NCBI RefSeq assembly: GCF_000974445.1
Contig: NZ_BBOJ01000021.1
Span: 1 to 64,000 of the forward strand
Reading direction: 5' to 3'
DNA length: 64,000 bases
Source of the DNA: Lentzea aerocolonigenes
GTDB lineage: Bacteria; Actinomycetota; Actinomycetes; Mycobacteriales; Pseudonocardiaceae
The notes beneath the pieces were generated by a model. The model ran no database searches. It had not been told where the DNA came from and saw only the letters and a list, made by a program, of their open reading frames with translations. Positions 16,143-24,499 of this stretch are shown in pieces. Each line of letters opens with the position of its first letter. Position 1 is the first letter of the stretch. The translations under genes and the position numbers were made by a program.

Positions 16143-16796
16143 TCAGATGCCACACAACGCGCGCAATTCTTCCTCGCGCAGAATTTCTATGCCGTTGCGG
16201 CGGGTCAGGATGATTCCCGAGTCCCGCAGGACTTTCAACGTCCGCGCGAGCGTCTCGCGGGAAATCCCCACAATGCCCGCGAGCTCGCGCTGCGTGAGAG
16301 GCACCGTCGCGATCAGGTCGTCCGCGCCGCGGTGCGCGAGGTCGAGCAACATCGCGCCCACACGGTGCAGCGAGGGACCCGTCCGCAGCTCCTGCTGGTC
16401 GACCATGGCCCGCTGACGTGACGCGACGACCGTCAGCATCGCCCAGGTGATCCCCGGCCGCACCCGGCAGAGCGCCTCCAGGGCACGGGCGGTGATCACC
16501 AAGCCGCACACGGAATCCACCGCGGTCAACGTCGCCGAACGGCACCTGCCGTCCACGGCGGCGAGCTCGCCGATGATCTCGCCGGGCCCGCGGACGGCGA
16601 GCACGGTCTCCTCACCGCCCAGCGAGAACCGGCTCACGCGGACCCGGCCGCGCGAGACCACCAACACGTTCCGCGTTGGGTCGCCCTGGTGGCAGATCAC
16701 CGATCCGGGCGCAAATTCGACGCAGGTCGCCGAACCTCGCAACGCTGTGCGATCGGCGGCGTCGAGCAACCCCCAGAAAGACCTGTCAATCCCCAT
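16143..16796 (-). CDS. Crp/Fnr-family transcriptional regulator
   Basis: A 217-residue regulator. The cyclic-nucleotide-binding-like domain lies at about 10-125 (GSVICHQGDPTRNVLVVSRGRVRVSR). The C-terminal winged HTH is at 160-200, with recognition helix GISRETLARTLKVL. The ATG at 16796 is chosen because the FNR-like palindrome at 16839-16852 then falls about 45 bp upstream; starting at 16868 would put that box inside the gene. From that farther start a CAACGC cysteine cluster would be encoded, so an Fe-S N-terminus is not excluded, but I consider it less likely. The effector is unknown. Confidence 0.85.
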   Translation of the reverse strand: MGIDRSFWGLLDAADRTALRGSATCVEFAPGSVICHQGDPTRNVLVVSRGRVRVSRFSLGGEETVLAVRGPGEIIGELAAVDGRCRSATLTAVDSVCGLVITARALEALCRVRPGITWAMLTVVASRQRAMVDQQELRTGPSLHRVGAMLLDLAHRGADDLIATVPLTQRELAGIVGISRETLARTLKVLRDSGIILTRRNGIEILREEELRALCGI

Positions 16797-16838
16797 GCTT
16801 CCATGATTCAGGCAACCGCACGCCGCACACTGCCCCGA

Positions 16839-16852
16839 TCGATCTAAATCAA
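16839..16852. promoter_or_regulatory. FNR/CRP-like box upstream of the crp/fnr gene
   Basis: TCGAT-CTAA-ATCAA matches the FNR consensus TTGAT-N4-ATCAA at nine of ten fixed positions. It lies about 43-56 bp before the regulator's start codon, suggesting autoregulation. Confidence 0.5.
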
Positions 16853-16895
16853 GGCGCTGGTGCGCCAAGGGATGTGAATTCCCGGTCGGCGAGCA

Positions 16896-17543
16896 CTACC
16901 GCGGCTGGGACAGGCCGCGCAGCACCCGGTTCAGCGCGCTGGCCATCTGCTCGCGGTGGCGTTCCAGGGTTTCCGTCGTGACGCCCTCGACCGCGGCCTG
17001 GGCGACGTCGTCGGTCGCCACCCTGAGCACGGCGCTCATGGCCGCGGCCTGCACCCGGACCTCGATCGCGTCGGCGGGCTGGCCCAGGCGCCGGGCGAGG
17101 ACCTCGGCCAGCGCGTCCTCCGCGCGTTCGCGCAGGACCAGGTAGGCGGCGCGCAACGCCGGTTCGTCGTGGGTCAGGCGCACCACGGCCAGCACGGCGT
17201 CCACGTCCTCGTCCGACGAGGGCAGCACCGGGCTGTAGGCGGCGCGGAGGTGGTCGATCAGTTCCAGCTCCGGCGGCCAGGCTCGCAGCACCACGCAGAA
17301 CGCGTCGACCATCTTCGTGAGCAGCGGTTCGACGCAGCTCTCCTTGTGCGGGAAGTAGCGCCAGAACGTGCGTTCGGAGACGCCAGCGGCCTGGGCGATC
17401 TGTTCTCCCGACGTGGCGGCGACGCCCTGCTCGGTGAACAGGCGGACCGCGTGGCGCGAGAGGTCCAGGCGCTGGCGTTGACGTTGCTCGTCGCTCACCG
17501 GAGGGCGTCCGCGGCGGGGCTTTTCGGTCGCAACGTCCGTCAT
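16896..17543 (-). CDS. TetR-family regulator divergent from P450 gene
   Basis: A 215-residue TetR protein. The basic N-terminus EKPRRGRPPVSDEQ precedes the HTH (GVAATSGEQIAQAAGVSERTFWRYFPHKE, residues 33-62). A long helical C-terminal domain follows, ending in the TETLERHREQMASALNRVLR segment typical of the acyltransferase-associated TetR subgroup. The ATG at 17543 fits; a farther ATG at 17588 would overlap the divergent promoter. Only 77 bp separate it from the P450 gene, so it probably represses the P450-ferredoxin pair. No clear operator palindrome was found in that gap. Confidence 0.87.
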   Translation of the reverse strand: MTDVATEKPRRGRPPVSDEQRQRQRLDLSRHAVRLFTEQGVAATSGEQIAQAAGVSERTFWRYFPHKESCVEPLLTKMVDAFCVVLRAWPPELELIDHLRAAYSPVLPSSDEDVDAVLAVVRLTHDEPALRAAYLVLRERAEDALAEVLARRLGQPADAIEVRVQAAAMSAVLRVATDDVAQAAVEGVTTETLERHREQMASALNRVLRGLSQPR

Positions 17544-17620
17544 CGGGCGATTTAAGCACGTCACCGCGTCCCGAACATTTAATGGCACTGACTGTCACGA
17601 AAGTGCTACGGTCGGGTGTC

Positions 17621-18835
17621 ATGAGCATCGCTCCCGAACGCCTCCAGCTGCCGCTGCCTCGGCCGAACATCCTCGACCTCGCTCCGCTCTACGACGTCCT
17701 GCGCCGCGAGGCCCCCATCGCGCCGGTCACCACGCCGGCCGGGGATCCCGCGTGGCTCGTCACCCGATACGAGGAAGTCCGTCTCCTGCTCGGGGACAAG
17801 CGCTTCGGCCGGTCCCACCCCGAACCGGAACGGGCGTCGCGCATCTCCACTGCCGCCGTGCAGGACGGGCCCAGCGGCGAGTACGCGACCGAGGAGGCCG
17901 ACCACGCCCGCATGCGGCGCCTGCTGACGCCGGCGTTCTCCGCCAAGCGGATGCGGATGCTGTCCGACCACATGGGACGGTTGGTCGAGACGTACCTGGA
18001 CGAGATGACCGCGGAGCACGAGGCCACCGGCGTGGTCGATCTGCACTCGCGCCTCGCCTACCCGTTGCCGGTGGCCATGATCTGCCTGCTGCTCGGCGTG
18101 CCGGAGTCCGACCACGAGCTCTTCGCCCGGCTGTCCGAGCGCATGGCCAACACGGCCATCGGCGAGGAGGCGCACCAGGCGCGCGAGGAGTTCTTCCGCT
18201 ACATGGTCGGTCTCGTCGAGACCAAGCGCCCGCAGCTCGGTGAGGACGTGATCTCCGACCTCGTGCGCGCGCAGAGCGAGGACCCGTCGTTCGACTACGA
18301 GCAGATGGTCAGGCTGTGCGTCGGCCTGCTGTTCGCGGGGCACGAGACCACCGTCAACCGCATCGGCCTCGGCACGCTCTTCCTGCTCACCGACCGTTCC
18401 CGCTGGGAGGCGCTGGTCGCCGACCCGGACGGCCGCGTCGACGCCGTCGTCGAGGAGGTCATGCGGCTGGGCGCGCCCGGCGACCTCGGTCTGCTGCGGT
18501 ACGCGCGTGAGGACGTCGACATCGCGGGCGTCACGATCCGCGCCGGCGACGCCGTCGTGCTCTCCATCAACGCCGCCAACCGCGACGCGGACGTGTACAG
18601 CGACGCCGAGGACTTCAACCCCGACCGTCCGGAAAGGACACACCTCGGGTTCGGCCACGGCGCCCACTTCTGCATCGGCGCCTCGCTCGCCCGCACCGAG
18701 CTGCGGGTCGTGTTCTCCGCGCTGGCCCACCGCCTGCCCGGCATGCGGCTCGCCAAAGACCTCGACGACCTGGAGGTCCGCACCACCCTCACCGGCGGCG
18801 TCGCCGAGCTGCCCGTCACCTGGAGGTCGCTGTGA
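17621..18835 (+). CDS. Cytochrome P450
   Basis: A 404-residue soluble bacterial class I P450 that inserts one oxygen atom of O2 into an unknown organic substrate. The I-helix oxygen-activation motif AGHETT lies near 239, the K-helix ExxR as EEVMR, and the haem loop FGHGAHFCIGASLAR at about 344-358 with the Cys thiolate near 351. The ATG at 17621 is the best start. The gene overlaps the ferredoxin GTG by 4 nt, so its electron donor is encoded with it; a ferredoxin reductase must come from elsewhere. It is similar to CYP105/107-like biosynthetic or catabolic P450s. The substrate cannot be inferred. Confidence 0.94.
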   Translation: MSIAPERLQLPLPRPNILDLAPLYDVLRREAPIAPVTTPAGDPAWLVTRYEEVRLLLGDKRFGRSHPEPERASRISTAAVQDGPSGEYATEEADHARMRRLLTPAFSAKRMRMLSDHMGRLVETYLDEMTAEHEATGVVDLHSRLAYPLPVAMICLLLGVPESDHELFARLSERMANTAIGEEAHQAREEFFRYMVGLVETKRPQLGEDVISDLVRAQSEDPSFDYEQMVRLCVGLLFAGHETTVNRIGLGTLFLLTDRSRWEALVADPDGRVDAVVEEVMRLGAPGDLGLLRYAREDVDIAGVTIRAGDAVVLSINAANRDADVYSDAEDFNPDRPERTHLGFGHGAHFCIGASLARTELRVVFSALAHRLPGMRLAKDLDDLEVRTTLTGGVAELPVTWRSL

Positions 18836-19023
18836 AAATCGTGGTGGACCAGGGGAAGTGCGTCGGCGCCGGTCAGTGCGTGCTAGCCGCTGACGACGTG
18901 TTCGACCAGAACGACGACGGGCTCGTGGCGTTGCTGGAGGAGAACCCGCCGTCGGAGCGGCTGGAGGACGTGCGGCACGCCGCCGCCGTGTGCCCGGCGG
19001 GGGCCATCACCGTGCAGGAGTGA
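18832..19023 (+). CDS. [3Fe-4S] ferredoxin partner of the P450
   Basis: A 63-residue small acidic ferredoxin. The cysteine pattern CVGAGQC (10-16) plus a distal CP near residue 53, with a residue other than Cys at the second cluster position, is the [3Fe-4S] type that feeds actinobacterial P450s. The GTG overlaps the P450 stop (GTGA), indicating coupled translation. It is followed within 5 bp by the start of a 13-bp inverted repeat that may end the transcript. Confidence 0.93.
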   Translation: MKIVVDQGKCVGAGQCVLAADDVFDQNDDGLVALLEENPPSERLEDVRHAAAVCPAGAITVQE

Positions 19024-19027
19024 GGCG

Positions 19028-19091
19028 GGAGCGCGCCGCGGTCTACTCGACGAAGTACGAGTCTTGCTTGTCGAGGAACGCGGCGCGCTCC
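19028..19091. terminator. 13-bp perfect inverted repeat between ferredoxin and kinase genes
   Basis: GGAGCGCGCCGCG (19028-19040) pairs perfectly with CGCGGCGCGCTCC (19079-19091) over a 38-nt spacer. It sits between converging genes, so a bidirectional terminator is likely, although the loop is unusually long. The right arm lies inside the cupin remnant. Confidence 0.5.
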
Positions 19092-19191
19092 TGTTCCGTG
19101 CGGCACGTGCAGGAAGTCGCCCTGCTCCGCCTCGATCCACTTGTCGCCGTTGTAGAGCCGGACGGTGCCGCCGAGGATGAAGACAGGTTCG
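19043..19191 (-). pseudogene. Remnant of a cupin-domain protein gene
   Basis: Directly after the kinase stop, the minus strand encodes PVFILGGTVRLYNGDKW and EAEQGDFLHVP, the central strands of a small cupin. A few bases later, in another frame, it encodes ERAAFLDKQDSYFVE and a stop, which resembles the C-terminal helix of the same family. The start codon, the N-terminal strands, the metal-binding histidines and everything between the two pieces are missing. I read it as an internally deleted, frameshifted relic about 150 bp long. The similarity is judged by eye. Confidence 0.5.
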
Positions 19192-20691
19192 CTAGCTCTT
19201 CATGATCGGCTCGGTGAGCTTGGAGCCGTCCGCCTTGCCGACGAAGCAGTAGATGAGCCGGTCGGAGCTGCGGTAACCGTTCTCGGTCTTGACCTTCCAC
19301 GCCTCGGCCGTGGGGATGATCACCCAGTACCGCAGCGTCTTCTCCTTGTCCTCGCCGAGCACCTTGGACGACAGGAACGTGCGCGTGCACTCGGTGCCGC
19401 CGATCTTCGTCAGCTTCTCGACGCCGGGGTACGGCACGTCCTTCTGCATCTCGTTGTCCGCGTAGACCTTGTCGAGCCGCTCGACGTCGTGCTCGGCGTA
19501 GCAGCCGACCTCGTTCTTGGACTCGATCTTCGGCGCGCCCTTCGCCGGCGTCCAGACCAGGCAGGCGTTGCTGGACCCCCACAGCGAGTCGTGCGGGATG
19601 TCGCCTTCGGGGCCCAGCGTCAGCACCGGTTGCATCGCGGGGGTGCTGGCGGGGCCGTCGGTGATGCCGATGTTGTAGAGCAGCGGCTTGAACACGGTGA
19701 TGAACAACAGGACCAGCGCGCCGATGAGGAAGAGCGGGGTGAGCGTCGCGGAGAGGATGAGGCCGACCGGGCGCTTGCGGCGAGGGGGAACGGGGACGGG
19801 CGGGGCGGACGAGCTCGCCAGCGGACCCGAGGTGACGGGTCCGGACACCGGCCCGGTCAGCACAGGCCCGGTCAGCTGCGGTTCCCCGCCCGTCAGGGCC
19901 CGCTCGATCAACCGGTGCGCGGCCGCCACTCCCAGCCGCCGCTGCGGATCCGGCTCCAGCAGCCCGGCGATCAGCTCCCCGAGCGGCCCGGTCACCCGAG
20001 GCTGTGGCCGTTCGCTCATCACCGCCAGGATCGTCGCCGAGGTCGTGGGCCGGTCGAACGCCCCGCGCCCCTCGGTCGCGTAGAACAGCGTGGCTCCCAA
20101 CGCCCACAGGTCCCACGCGGGTGAGGCCGGGCCACCCGCCAGGCGTTCCGGCGACATGTACGCGGGCGAGCCGATCAACGTTCCGGTCGCCGTGAGCCTC
20201 GGGTCGTCGAGCGACTGCGCGATGCCGAAGTCGGTGAGCTTCGCCGGTCCCCTGGCAGGCACCATCACGTTGCCCGGCTTGACGTCCCGGTGCACCACAC
20301 CGGAGGAGTGCGCCGCCTCCAACGCCCCCAGCAGCTGCGCGGCCAATGTCGCCGCCTCGCGCACGCCGAGCGGCCCGTCCAGGTCGACCGCTTCGTCCAG
20401 GGTGGGAGCGTTGATCAGCTCCATCACGATGAACGTCTGGTCGTCCTCGGAGATGAGGTCGTACACGGTGACGATCGCGGGGTCCTGCAGCTGGCTCGCG
20501 ATCCGCGCCTCGCGCAGCACCCGTTCCCGGTACACGGCTCGCTCGTCCGCGGGCACGTGACCGGGCAGCAGCAGTTCCTTGACCGCGACGTCACGGCCGA
20601 GCACCGTGTCCTGGCCCAGCCACACGGACCCCATGCCGCCCCGCCCCAGTTCGCGAACGAGCCGGTAGCGTCTGTTGCCCACCTCGCGCAT
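19192..20691 (-). CDS. Transmembrane Ser/Thr protein kinase (Hanks/PknB type)
   Basis: A 499-residue kinase. The cytosolic kinase domain at about 8-265 has the glycine loop GRGGMGSVW (16-24), Lys38 (AVKELL), the catalytic loop HRDVKPGN (134-141), DFG at 154-156 and APE-like SPERL. A Pro/Ser/Gly-rich linker follows. One membrane helix lies at about 318-340 (LILSATLTPLFLIGALVLLF), then an extracellular domain of about 160 residues with several Cys and no PASTA repeats, which I do not recognise. It is a sensor kinase whose extracellular ligand is unknown. ATG 20691 is the natural start. It is divergent from the tannase gene. Confidence 0.92.
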   Translation of the reverse strand: MREVGNRRYRLVRELGRGGMGSVWLGQDTVLGRDVAVKELLLPGHVPADERAVYRERVLREARIASQLQDPAIVTVYDLISEDDQTFIVMELINAPTLDEAVDLDGPLGVREAATLAAQLLGALEAAHSSGVVHRDVKPGNVMVPARGPAKLTDFGIAQSLDDPRLTATGTLIGSPAYMSPERLAGGPASPAWDLWALGATLFYATEGRGAFDRPTTSATILAVMSERPQPRVTGPLGELIAGLLEPDPQRRLGVAAAHRLIERALTGGEPQLTGPVLTGPVSGPVTSGPLASSSAPPVPVPPRRKRPVGLILSATLTPLFLIGALVLLFITVFKPLLYNIGITDGPASTPAMQPVLTLGPEGDIPHDSLWGSSNACLVWTPAKGAPKIESKNEVGCYAEHDVERLDKVYADNEMQKDVPYPGVEKLTKIGGTECTRTFLSSKVLGEDKEKTLRYWVIIPTAEAWKVKTENGYRSSDRLIYCFVGKADGSKLTEPIMKS

Positions 20692-20805
20692 GCGCGGAAG
20701 TCTCGCAGCCGATCACCACCGTCCGTCACCCGGTCCAGTGACGTACACGGACAGCGTCATCTGACGGGCGCGACGCAGGAACCCGCGCACCTACCGTCGC
20801 GGGAC

Positions 20806-22344
20806 GTGAGACGACTGACAAAGCTGTTGGCCACAACGCTGCTGCTGACCGGGCTCGCGCCACTCGCGCCGGCGTCCGCGAGCAGCTCGTGCGCCACGAT
20901 CCCGGTCACCGCCCCGGCCGGCGCCAAGATCGAGTCCGTGGACGCCGCGGCACGTCCCGGCGGAACCGTCACGTTCCCGCAGACGCCGCTGTCCGCACCG
21001 CCGCCGATCCACGACGTGCCCTCGTACTGCGAGATCACCGTGACGCTCACGCACGCGGACGACCACGTGAAGGTCGTGGTCGCGCTCCCGGACACCGGCT
21101 GGACCGGCCGGCTCCAGGGCGTGGGCGGCAGCGCGTACGCCGCCGGTGACCCCGGTGCCCCGCTCGTGCAGGCCGTGAAGGACGGCTACACCGCCGTGAC
21201 CACCGACGCCGGTGTGCTGGACGGGCTCAACACCAGCTGGGCGCTGAAGAACGGCGAGCTCGACCGGACGCTGCTCACCAACTTCGCGACCCGTTCGGTG
21301 CACGAGTCGGCGGTCGTCGCGAAACAGTTGGTGCGCAAGCACTACCAACGACCGGTGAGCTACTCCTACTGGAACGGCTGCTCGACCGGCGGCCGTCAGG
21401 GCTACTCCGAGGCGCAGAACTTCCCGGACGACTACGACGGAATCCTCGCCAACGCGCCGGCTGTGAACTGGTCGCAGTTCGCCGTCGCGACGCTGTGGCC
21501 GCAGATCGTGCAGAACCAGGACGGCCACGTCGTCAGCAACTGCGTGCTGGACGCGTTCCGCAAGGCCGCGATCGAGGCGTGCGACGCGAATGACGGCGTC
21601 ACCAACAACATCGTCGACCGCCCGGACCGGTGCAGCTACGACCCGCGTCAGCTCGTCGGCAGGAAGATCCTGTGCGACGGCGCCGAGATCACCGTGACCA
21701 AGGCCGACGCCGACGTCATGCGCAAGATCTGGGACGGCCCGACCGACGAACGCGGCCGGTCGCTGTGGCCGGGCCTGCCGAAGGGTGCCGACCCGCTCTG
21801 GCTCGCGGGCACGCTGCCCGGCTATCCCGGCCCCGGCTTCCCGGTCGCCGCGCTGTGGGTGCAGAGCTTCTTGCTGAAGCAGCCCGGTTTCGACACCTCG
21901 AAGCTCACCTACCAGCAGTACCGCGACCTGTTCCGCCAGTCGGTCCGCGAGTTCGACGACGTCATCGGCACCTCGGACCCGGATCTCACGGCGTTCCGGC
22001 GCTCGGGCGGCAAGCTGATCACGTTCGTCGGCACCGACGACCAGCTGATCCCACCCGGCGGCACGCTGTCCTACCGCGACCAGGTCGAGCGGCGCATGGG
22101 GTACGTGAACGACTTCTACCGCTTGTTCACCGCACCGGGCGTCGACCACTGCTCCGGAGGCAACGGCCCGCAGCCGACCAACCCGCTCGGCCAGTTGGTC
22201 GACTGGGTCGAGCACGGCAAGGCTCCCGCGACGCTGACGGCGGCGACGGCGGACACCACGCGGAACCTGTGCCCGTACCCGCAGGTGTCGCGGTACCTGC
22301 ACGGTGACCCGAAAACCGCCTCCAGCTACCGCTGCACCCGCTAG
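20806..22344 (+). CDS. Secreted tannase/feruloyl esterase family protein
   Basis: A 512-residue alpha/beta-hydrolase of the tannase/feruloyl esterase family, which releases ferulic or gallic acid from plant esters outside the cell. An N-terminal signal peptide (LTKLLATTLLLTGLAPLAPASA) precedes the mature protein. The nucleophile Ser sits in GCSTGGRQG near residue 195. The family's Cys-Ser/His-Cys disulfide arrangement is present, with GVDHCSGG near 445. Most of the family-typical length is present. The GTG at 20806 begins the signal peptide; longer in-frame extensions would overlap the divergent kinase. The preferred ester cannot be assigned. Confidence 0.9.
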   Translation: MRRLTKLLATTLLLTGLAPLAPASASSSCATIPVTAPAGAKIESVDAAARPGGTVTFPQTPLSAPPPIHDVPSYCEITVTLTHADDHVKVVVALPDTGWTGRLQGVGGSAYAAGDPGAPLVQAVKDGYTAVTTDAGVLDGLNTSWALKNGELDRTLLTNFATRSVHESAVVAKQLVRKHYQRPVSYSYWNGCSTGGRQGYSEAQNFPDDYDGILANAPAVNWSQFAVATLWPQIVQNQDGHVVSNCVLDAFRKAAIEACDANDGVTNNIVDRPDRCSYDPRQLVGRKILCDGAEITVTKADADVMRKIWDGPTDERGRSLWPGLPKGADPLWLAGTLPGYPGPGFPVAALWVQSFLLKQPGFDTSKLTYQQYRDLFRQSVREFDDVIGTSDPDLTAFRRSGGKLITFVGTDDQLIPPGGTLSYRDQVERRMGYVNDFYRLFTAPGVDHCSGGNGPQPTNPLGQLVDWVEHGKAPATLTAATADTTRNLCPYPQVSRYLHGDPKTASSYRCTR

Positions 22345-22352
22345 AAACGGCT

Positions 22353-22378
22353 CGGGGGACGGCTTTCGTCGTCCCCCG
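22353..22378. terminator. Bidirectional hairpin between tannase and EF-hand genes
   Basis: CGGGGGACG and CGTCCCCCG form a perfect 9-bp stem with an 8-nt loop, in the 39-bp gap between two converging genes. Confidence 0.7.
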
Positions 22379-22383
22379 CTTCG

Positions 22384-22938
22384 TCAGGCGTGCTGCAACG
22401 CCTTGGGGTACAGCCAGCTGCCGGGCGTGTCCTCGGCGGGATTCGTGTAGTAGTCCCGGACCGCCGCGACGTACTCGTCCACGCTGATCGCGCCGTCACC
22501 GTCGGTGTCGAGGTGCGCGAACGCCAACCCGCACTCCTCTTCGGAAAGCCCGCGCGCCCTCAGCAGCACCCCGAACTCGGCCGCGTCGACCCGCCCGTCG
22601 GAGTTCGTGTCCGCGAGGTCCAGCAACGACTGCACGATCTCGAGGAACTCCGCCTCGAACGGCCCGCCGTCCACGAACGCCTCGATCATCGCCTCGCGGT
22701 ACTCCTCCGGCCCGATCCTGCCGTCGCGGTCGGTGTCGCAGAGCTCGGCCAGCACCTCCCAGAACCTGTCGTACGCCTCCACGAGGTCGCGGCCCCGCTC
22801 CGACGACGCGGGCTCGCCGAACGCCCGCAGCAGCCGGTTGGCCAGCGCGTAGATGTCCGCGAGCTCGATGACGCCGTTGCGGTTCACGTCGTAGTGGGCG
22901 AAGGTCGAGTCGATCCTGTGGTGCAGCACCTGCTTCAT
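22384..22938 (-). CDS. Four-EF-hand calcium-binding protein (calerythrin/SCP-like)
   Basis: A 184-residue cytosolic protein with four canonical EF-hand loops: DVNRNGVIELAD, DTDRDGRIGPEE, DTNSDGRVDAAE and DTDGDGAISVDE. Each has D/N/D ligands at loop positions 1, 3 and 5, with an acidic residue at or next to the last position. This organisation resembles actinobacterial calerythrin, a sarcoplasmic-calcium-binding-protein homologue proposed as a calcium buffer or sensor. The ATG at 22938 starts before the first hand. No interacting partner is evident from the neighbours. Confidence 0.93.
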   Translation of the reverse strand: MKQVLHHRIDSTFAHYDVNRNGVIELADIYALANRLLRAFGEPASSERGRDLVEAYDRFWEVLAELCDTDRDGRIGPEEYREAMIEAFVDGGPFEAEFLEIVQSLLDLADTNSDGRVDAAEFGVLLRARGLSEEECGLAFAHLDTDGDGAISVDEYVAAVRDYYTNPAEDTPGSWLYPKALQHA

Positions 22939-23022
22939 GACCAGGCACTGTGCTGACGCGACGGTGCTTCGCGCAACGCGCGTCCCCCGCCTGGGTGGTG
23001 TTGTTCAGCCGTCTCCGCGACG

Positions 23023-23040
23023 CCGGTATAGTTATACCGG
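23023..23040. promoter_or_regulatory. Palindromic operator over the methionine aminopeptidase promoter
   Basis: CCGGTATA-GT-TATACCGG has perfect 8-bp arms. It contains a TATAGT that could be the -10 element, and ends 22 bp before the TTG start of the downstream gene. It resembles GntR/TetR-type sites. The cognate protein is unknown. Confidence 0.55.
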
Positions 23041-23062
23041 AACCAGCACACGGAGGAACACG

Positions 23063-23878
23063 TTGATCGAGCTCAAGTCGCCCGCGGAGATCGCGCGCAT
23101 GCACGTCACCGGTCAGTTCATCGCGGAGGTGCTCGACGAGCTCTCCACGAGAGCGGCGGTCGGCGTCAACCTGCTCGATCTCGAACTGCACGCGCGCCGC
23201 ATGATCGAGGAGCGCGGCGCGGTGTCGTGCTACTGGGACTACTCGCCGTCGTTCGGCCGCGGCCCGTTCCGCAACGTCATCTGCCTGTCGGTCAACGACG
23301 CGGTGCTGCACGGCCTGCCCAAGAGCTACGTCCTGCGGGACGGCGACCTGCTGACCATGGACATCGCCGTCGGCATCGACGGCTGGGTGGCGGACTCGGC
23401 GGTGTCGATCATCGTCGGCACGCCACGTGAGGAGGACCAGCGCCTGATCCGCGCCACCGAGGTCGCCCTGGAGGCCGCGATCGAGGCCGCGCGCGTCGGC
23501 AACCGCCTCGGCGACATCTCCGCGTCGATCGGTGAGGTGGCGGCGGACTTCGGCTACACGTGCAACCTGGAGTTCGGCGGGCACGGGCTCGGCCGCACCA
23601 TGCACGAGGCGCCGCACGTGGCGAACAACGGCAGGCGCGGCCACGGCATGAAGCTCAAGCCGGGCCTCACCATCGCGATCGAGCCGTGGCTCGCCGCGAC
23701 CACCGACAAGATCATCTTTGACGAGGACGGCTGGACGCTGCGGTCGGCCGACGGCTCGCGCACGGCGCACTCGGAACACACCGTCGCGATCACCGCGGAC
23801 GGGCCGCTGGTGCTGACGCGCCGACGTTCGGAGAAGGCCGTGACCAGCACGGTGGCGAATTCCGACGGCCTCGGGTAA
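23063..23878 (+). CDS. map: Type I methionine aminopeptidase
   Basis: A 271-residue cytosolic metallopeptidase that removes initiator Met from nascent proteins. The metal ligands are visible as D (MDIAVGIDGW), D (ADSAVSIIVG), H (GGHGLGRTMHE), E (IAIEPW) and E (HSEHTVAI). GHGLGR..HE..PH is the type I signature. The start is TTG at 23063, fixed by CGGAGGA at 23051-23057; upstream in-frame sequence reads through the operator. Housekeeping map genes usually sit with ribosomal protein or secY genes. This isolated, operator-controlled copy is probably a second, regulated paralogue. Confidence 0.92.
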   Translation: MIELKSPAEIARMHVTGQFIAEVLDELSTRAAVGVNLLDLELHARRMIEERGAVSCYWDYSPSFGRGPFRNVICLSVNDAVLHGLPKSYVLRDGDLLTMDIAVGIDGWVADSAVSIIVGTPREEDQRLIRATEVALEAAIEAARVGNRLGDISASIGEVAADFGYTCNLEFGGHGLGRTMHEAPHVANNGRRGHGMKLKPGLTIAIEPWLAATTDKIIFDEDGWTLRSADGSRTAHSEHTVAITADGPLVLTRRRSEKAVTSTVANSDGLG

Positions 23879-23935
23879 CCATGCAGGTGGGCTGAAGAGG
23901 AGAGGAACGGAGGACCGACAACACCGGGAGTCTGA

Positions 23936-24235
23936 ATGACCGCAGGGGGCAAGGCAGAACTCGGCCACGACCTGGACGAGCTGCGGCTGCTGGTCGGCAT
24001 GTCCTATCGGGAACTGGCACGGCGCACCGGCTGTGCCCGCAGCACGTTGCACGACGCGTTGACCGGCCGCCGGTTTCCCCGGCTGGACACGGTTCTGGCG
24101 ATCGTGCGGGCGTGCGGCGGCGACATCGCGCGCTGGAGGCTGCGATGGGTCGCGGCGTGCAAGCGTTCACCTGCCGCGCACTGCACCCACGACGTCGCCG
24201 CAGTCGATCAAGCCGAGCTGACGGGAGTCTTGTGA
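23936..24235 (+). CDS. Small helix-turn-helix (XRE-like) protein
   Basis: A 99-residue protein with a Cro/CI-type HTH at about 14-60 (LRLLVGMSYRELARRTGCARSTLHDALTGRRFPRLDTVLAIVRA). A short basic stretch (WRLRWVAACKRS) and an undefined tail follow. It belongs to the widespread actinobacterial group of tiny XRE proteins, many fused to or placed near STAND NTPases. Its 3' end overlaps the convergent mini signal peptidase gene by 69 bp. A role in controlling the peptide operon is possible from position, but nothing in the sequence proves it. Confidence 0.78.
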   Translation: MTAGGKAELGHDLDELRLLVGMSYRELARRTGCARSTLHDALTGRRFPRLDTVLAIVRACGGDIARWRLRWVAACKRSPAAHCTHDVAAVDQAELTGVL

Positions 24236-24499
24236 ACGCGGGTTGTCCCCCACCACCACGACGAACCCTTCTGGTACTCGTGCCACGTCGGGCAACGTCG
24301 GTGCGAGCCACTCCGGCACCGGGTCTCCTGCGACGGCCGCCACCCTCTTGACCCGGTGCGGCAGTTCGGGGTCGGGCACCCGGAACACGATCACCTCGTG
24401 GCGGTGCGGGTCGCGGAAGAGCTTGCGCGCCAAGAGCTTCTGACCGTCGTGCAGAGTCGGCGACATGCTGTTGCCCCGCACGGTGACCCTGATCCACAT
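24167..24499 (-). CDS. Mini S26 signal peptidase of the cysteine-rich peptide operon
   Basis: A 110-residue S26-type serine peptidase, far shorter than a housekeeping signal peptidase and with no evident membrane anchor. The Ser/Lys dyad is visible: S11 in NSMSPTL and K51 in RVKRVAAVAGD. Box E follows as GDNPRSQDSRQLG (84-96). It is the last gene of the operon and its start overlaps the ABC transporter stop. Signal peptidases prefer Ala-X-Ala before the cut, and the peptide encoded at 27280-27441 has Ala-Gly-Ala directly before its first Cys. A dedicated maturation role is therefore plausible (inference). Confidence 0.82.
   Translation of the reverse strand: MWIRVTVRGNSMSPTLHDGQKLLARKLFRDPHRHEVIVFRVPDPELPHRVKRVAAVAGDPVPEWLAPTLPDVARVPEGFVVVVGDNPRSQDSRQLGLIDCGDVVGAVRGR

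Noticed and set aside
16798..16868. N-terminal CxxC extension of the Crp/Fnr protein as an Fe-S site
   Set aside because: It would place the FNR-like box inside the coding region; the shorter start is more likely, although not proven.
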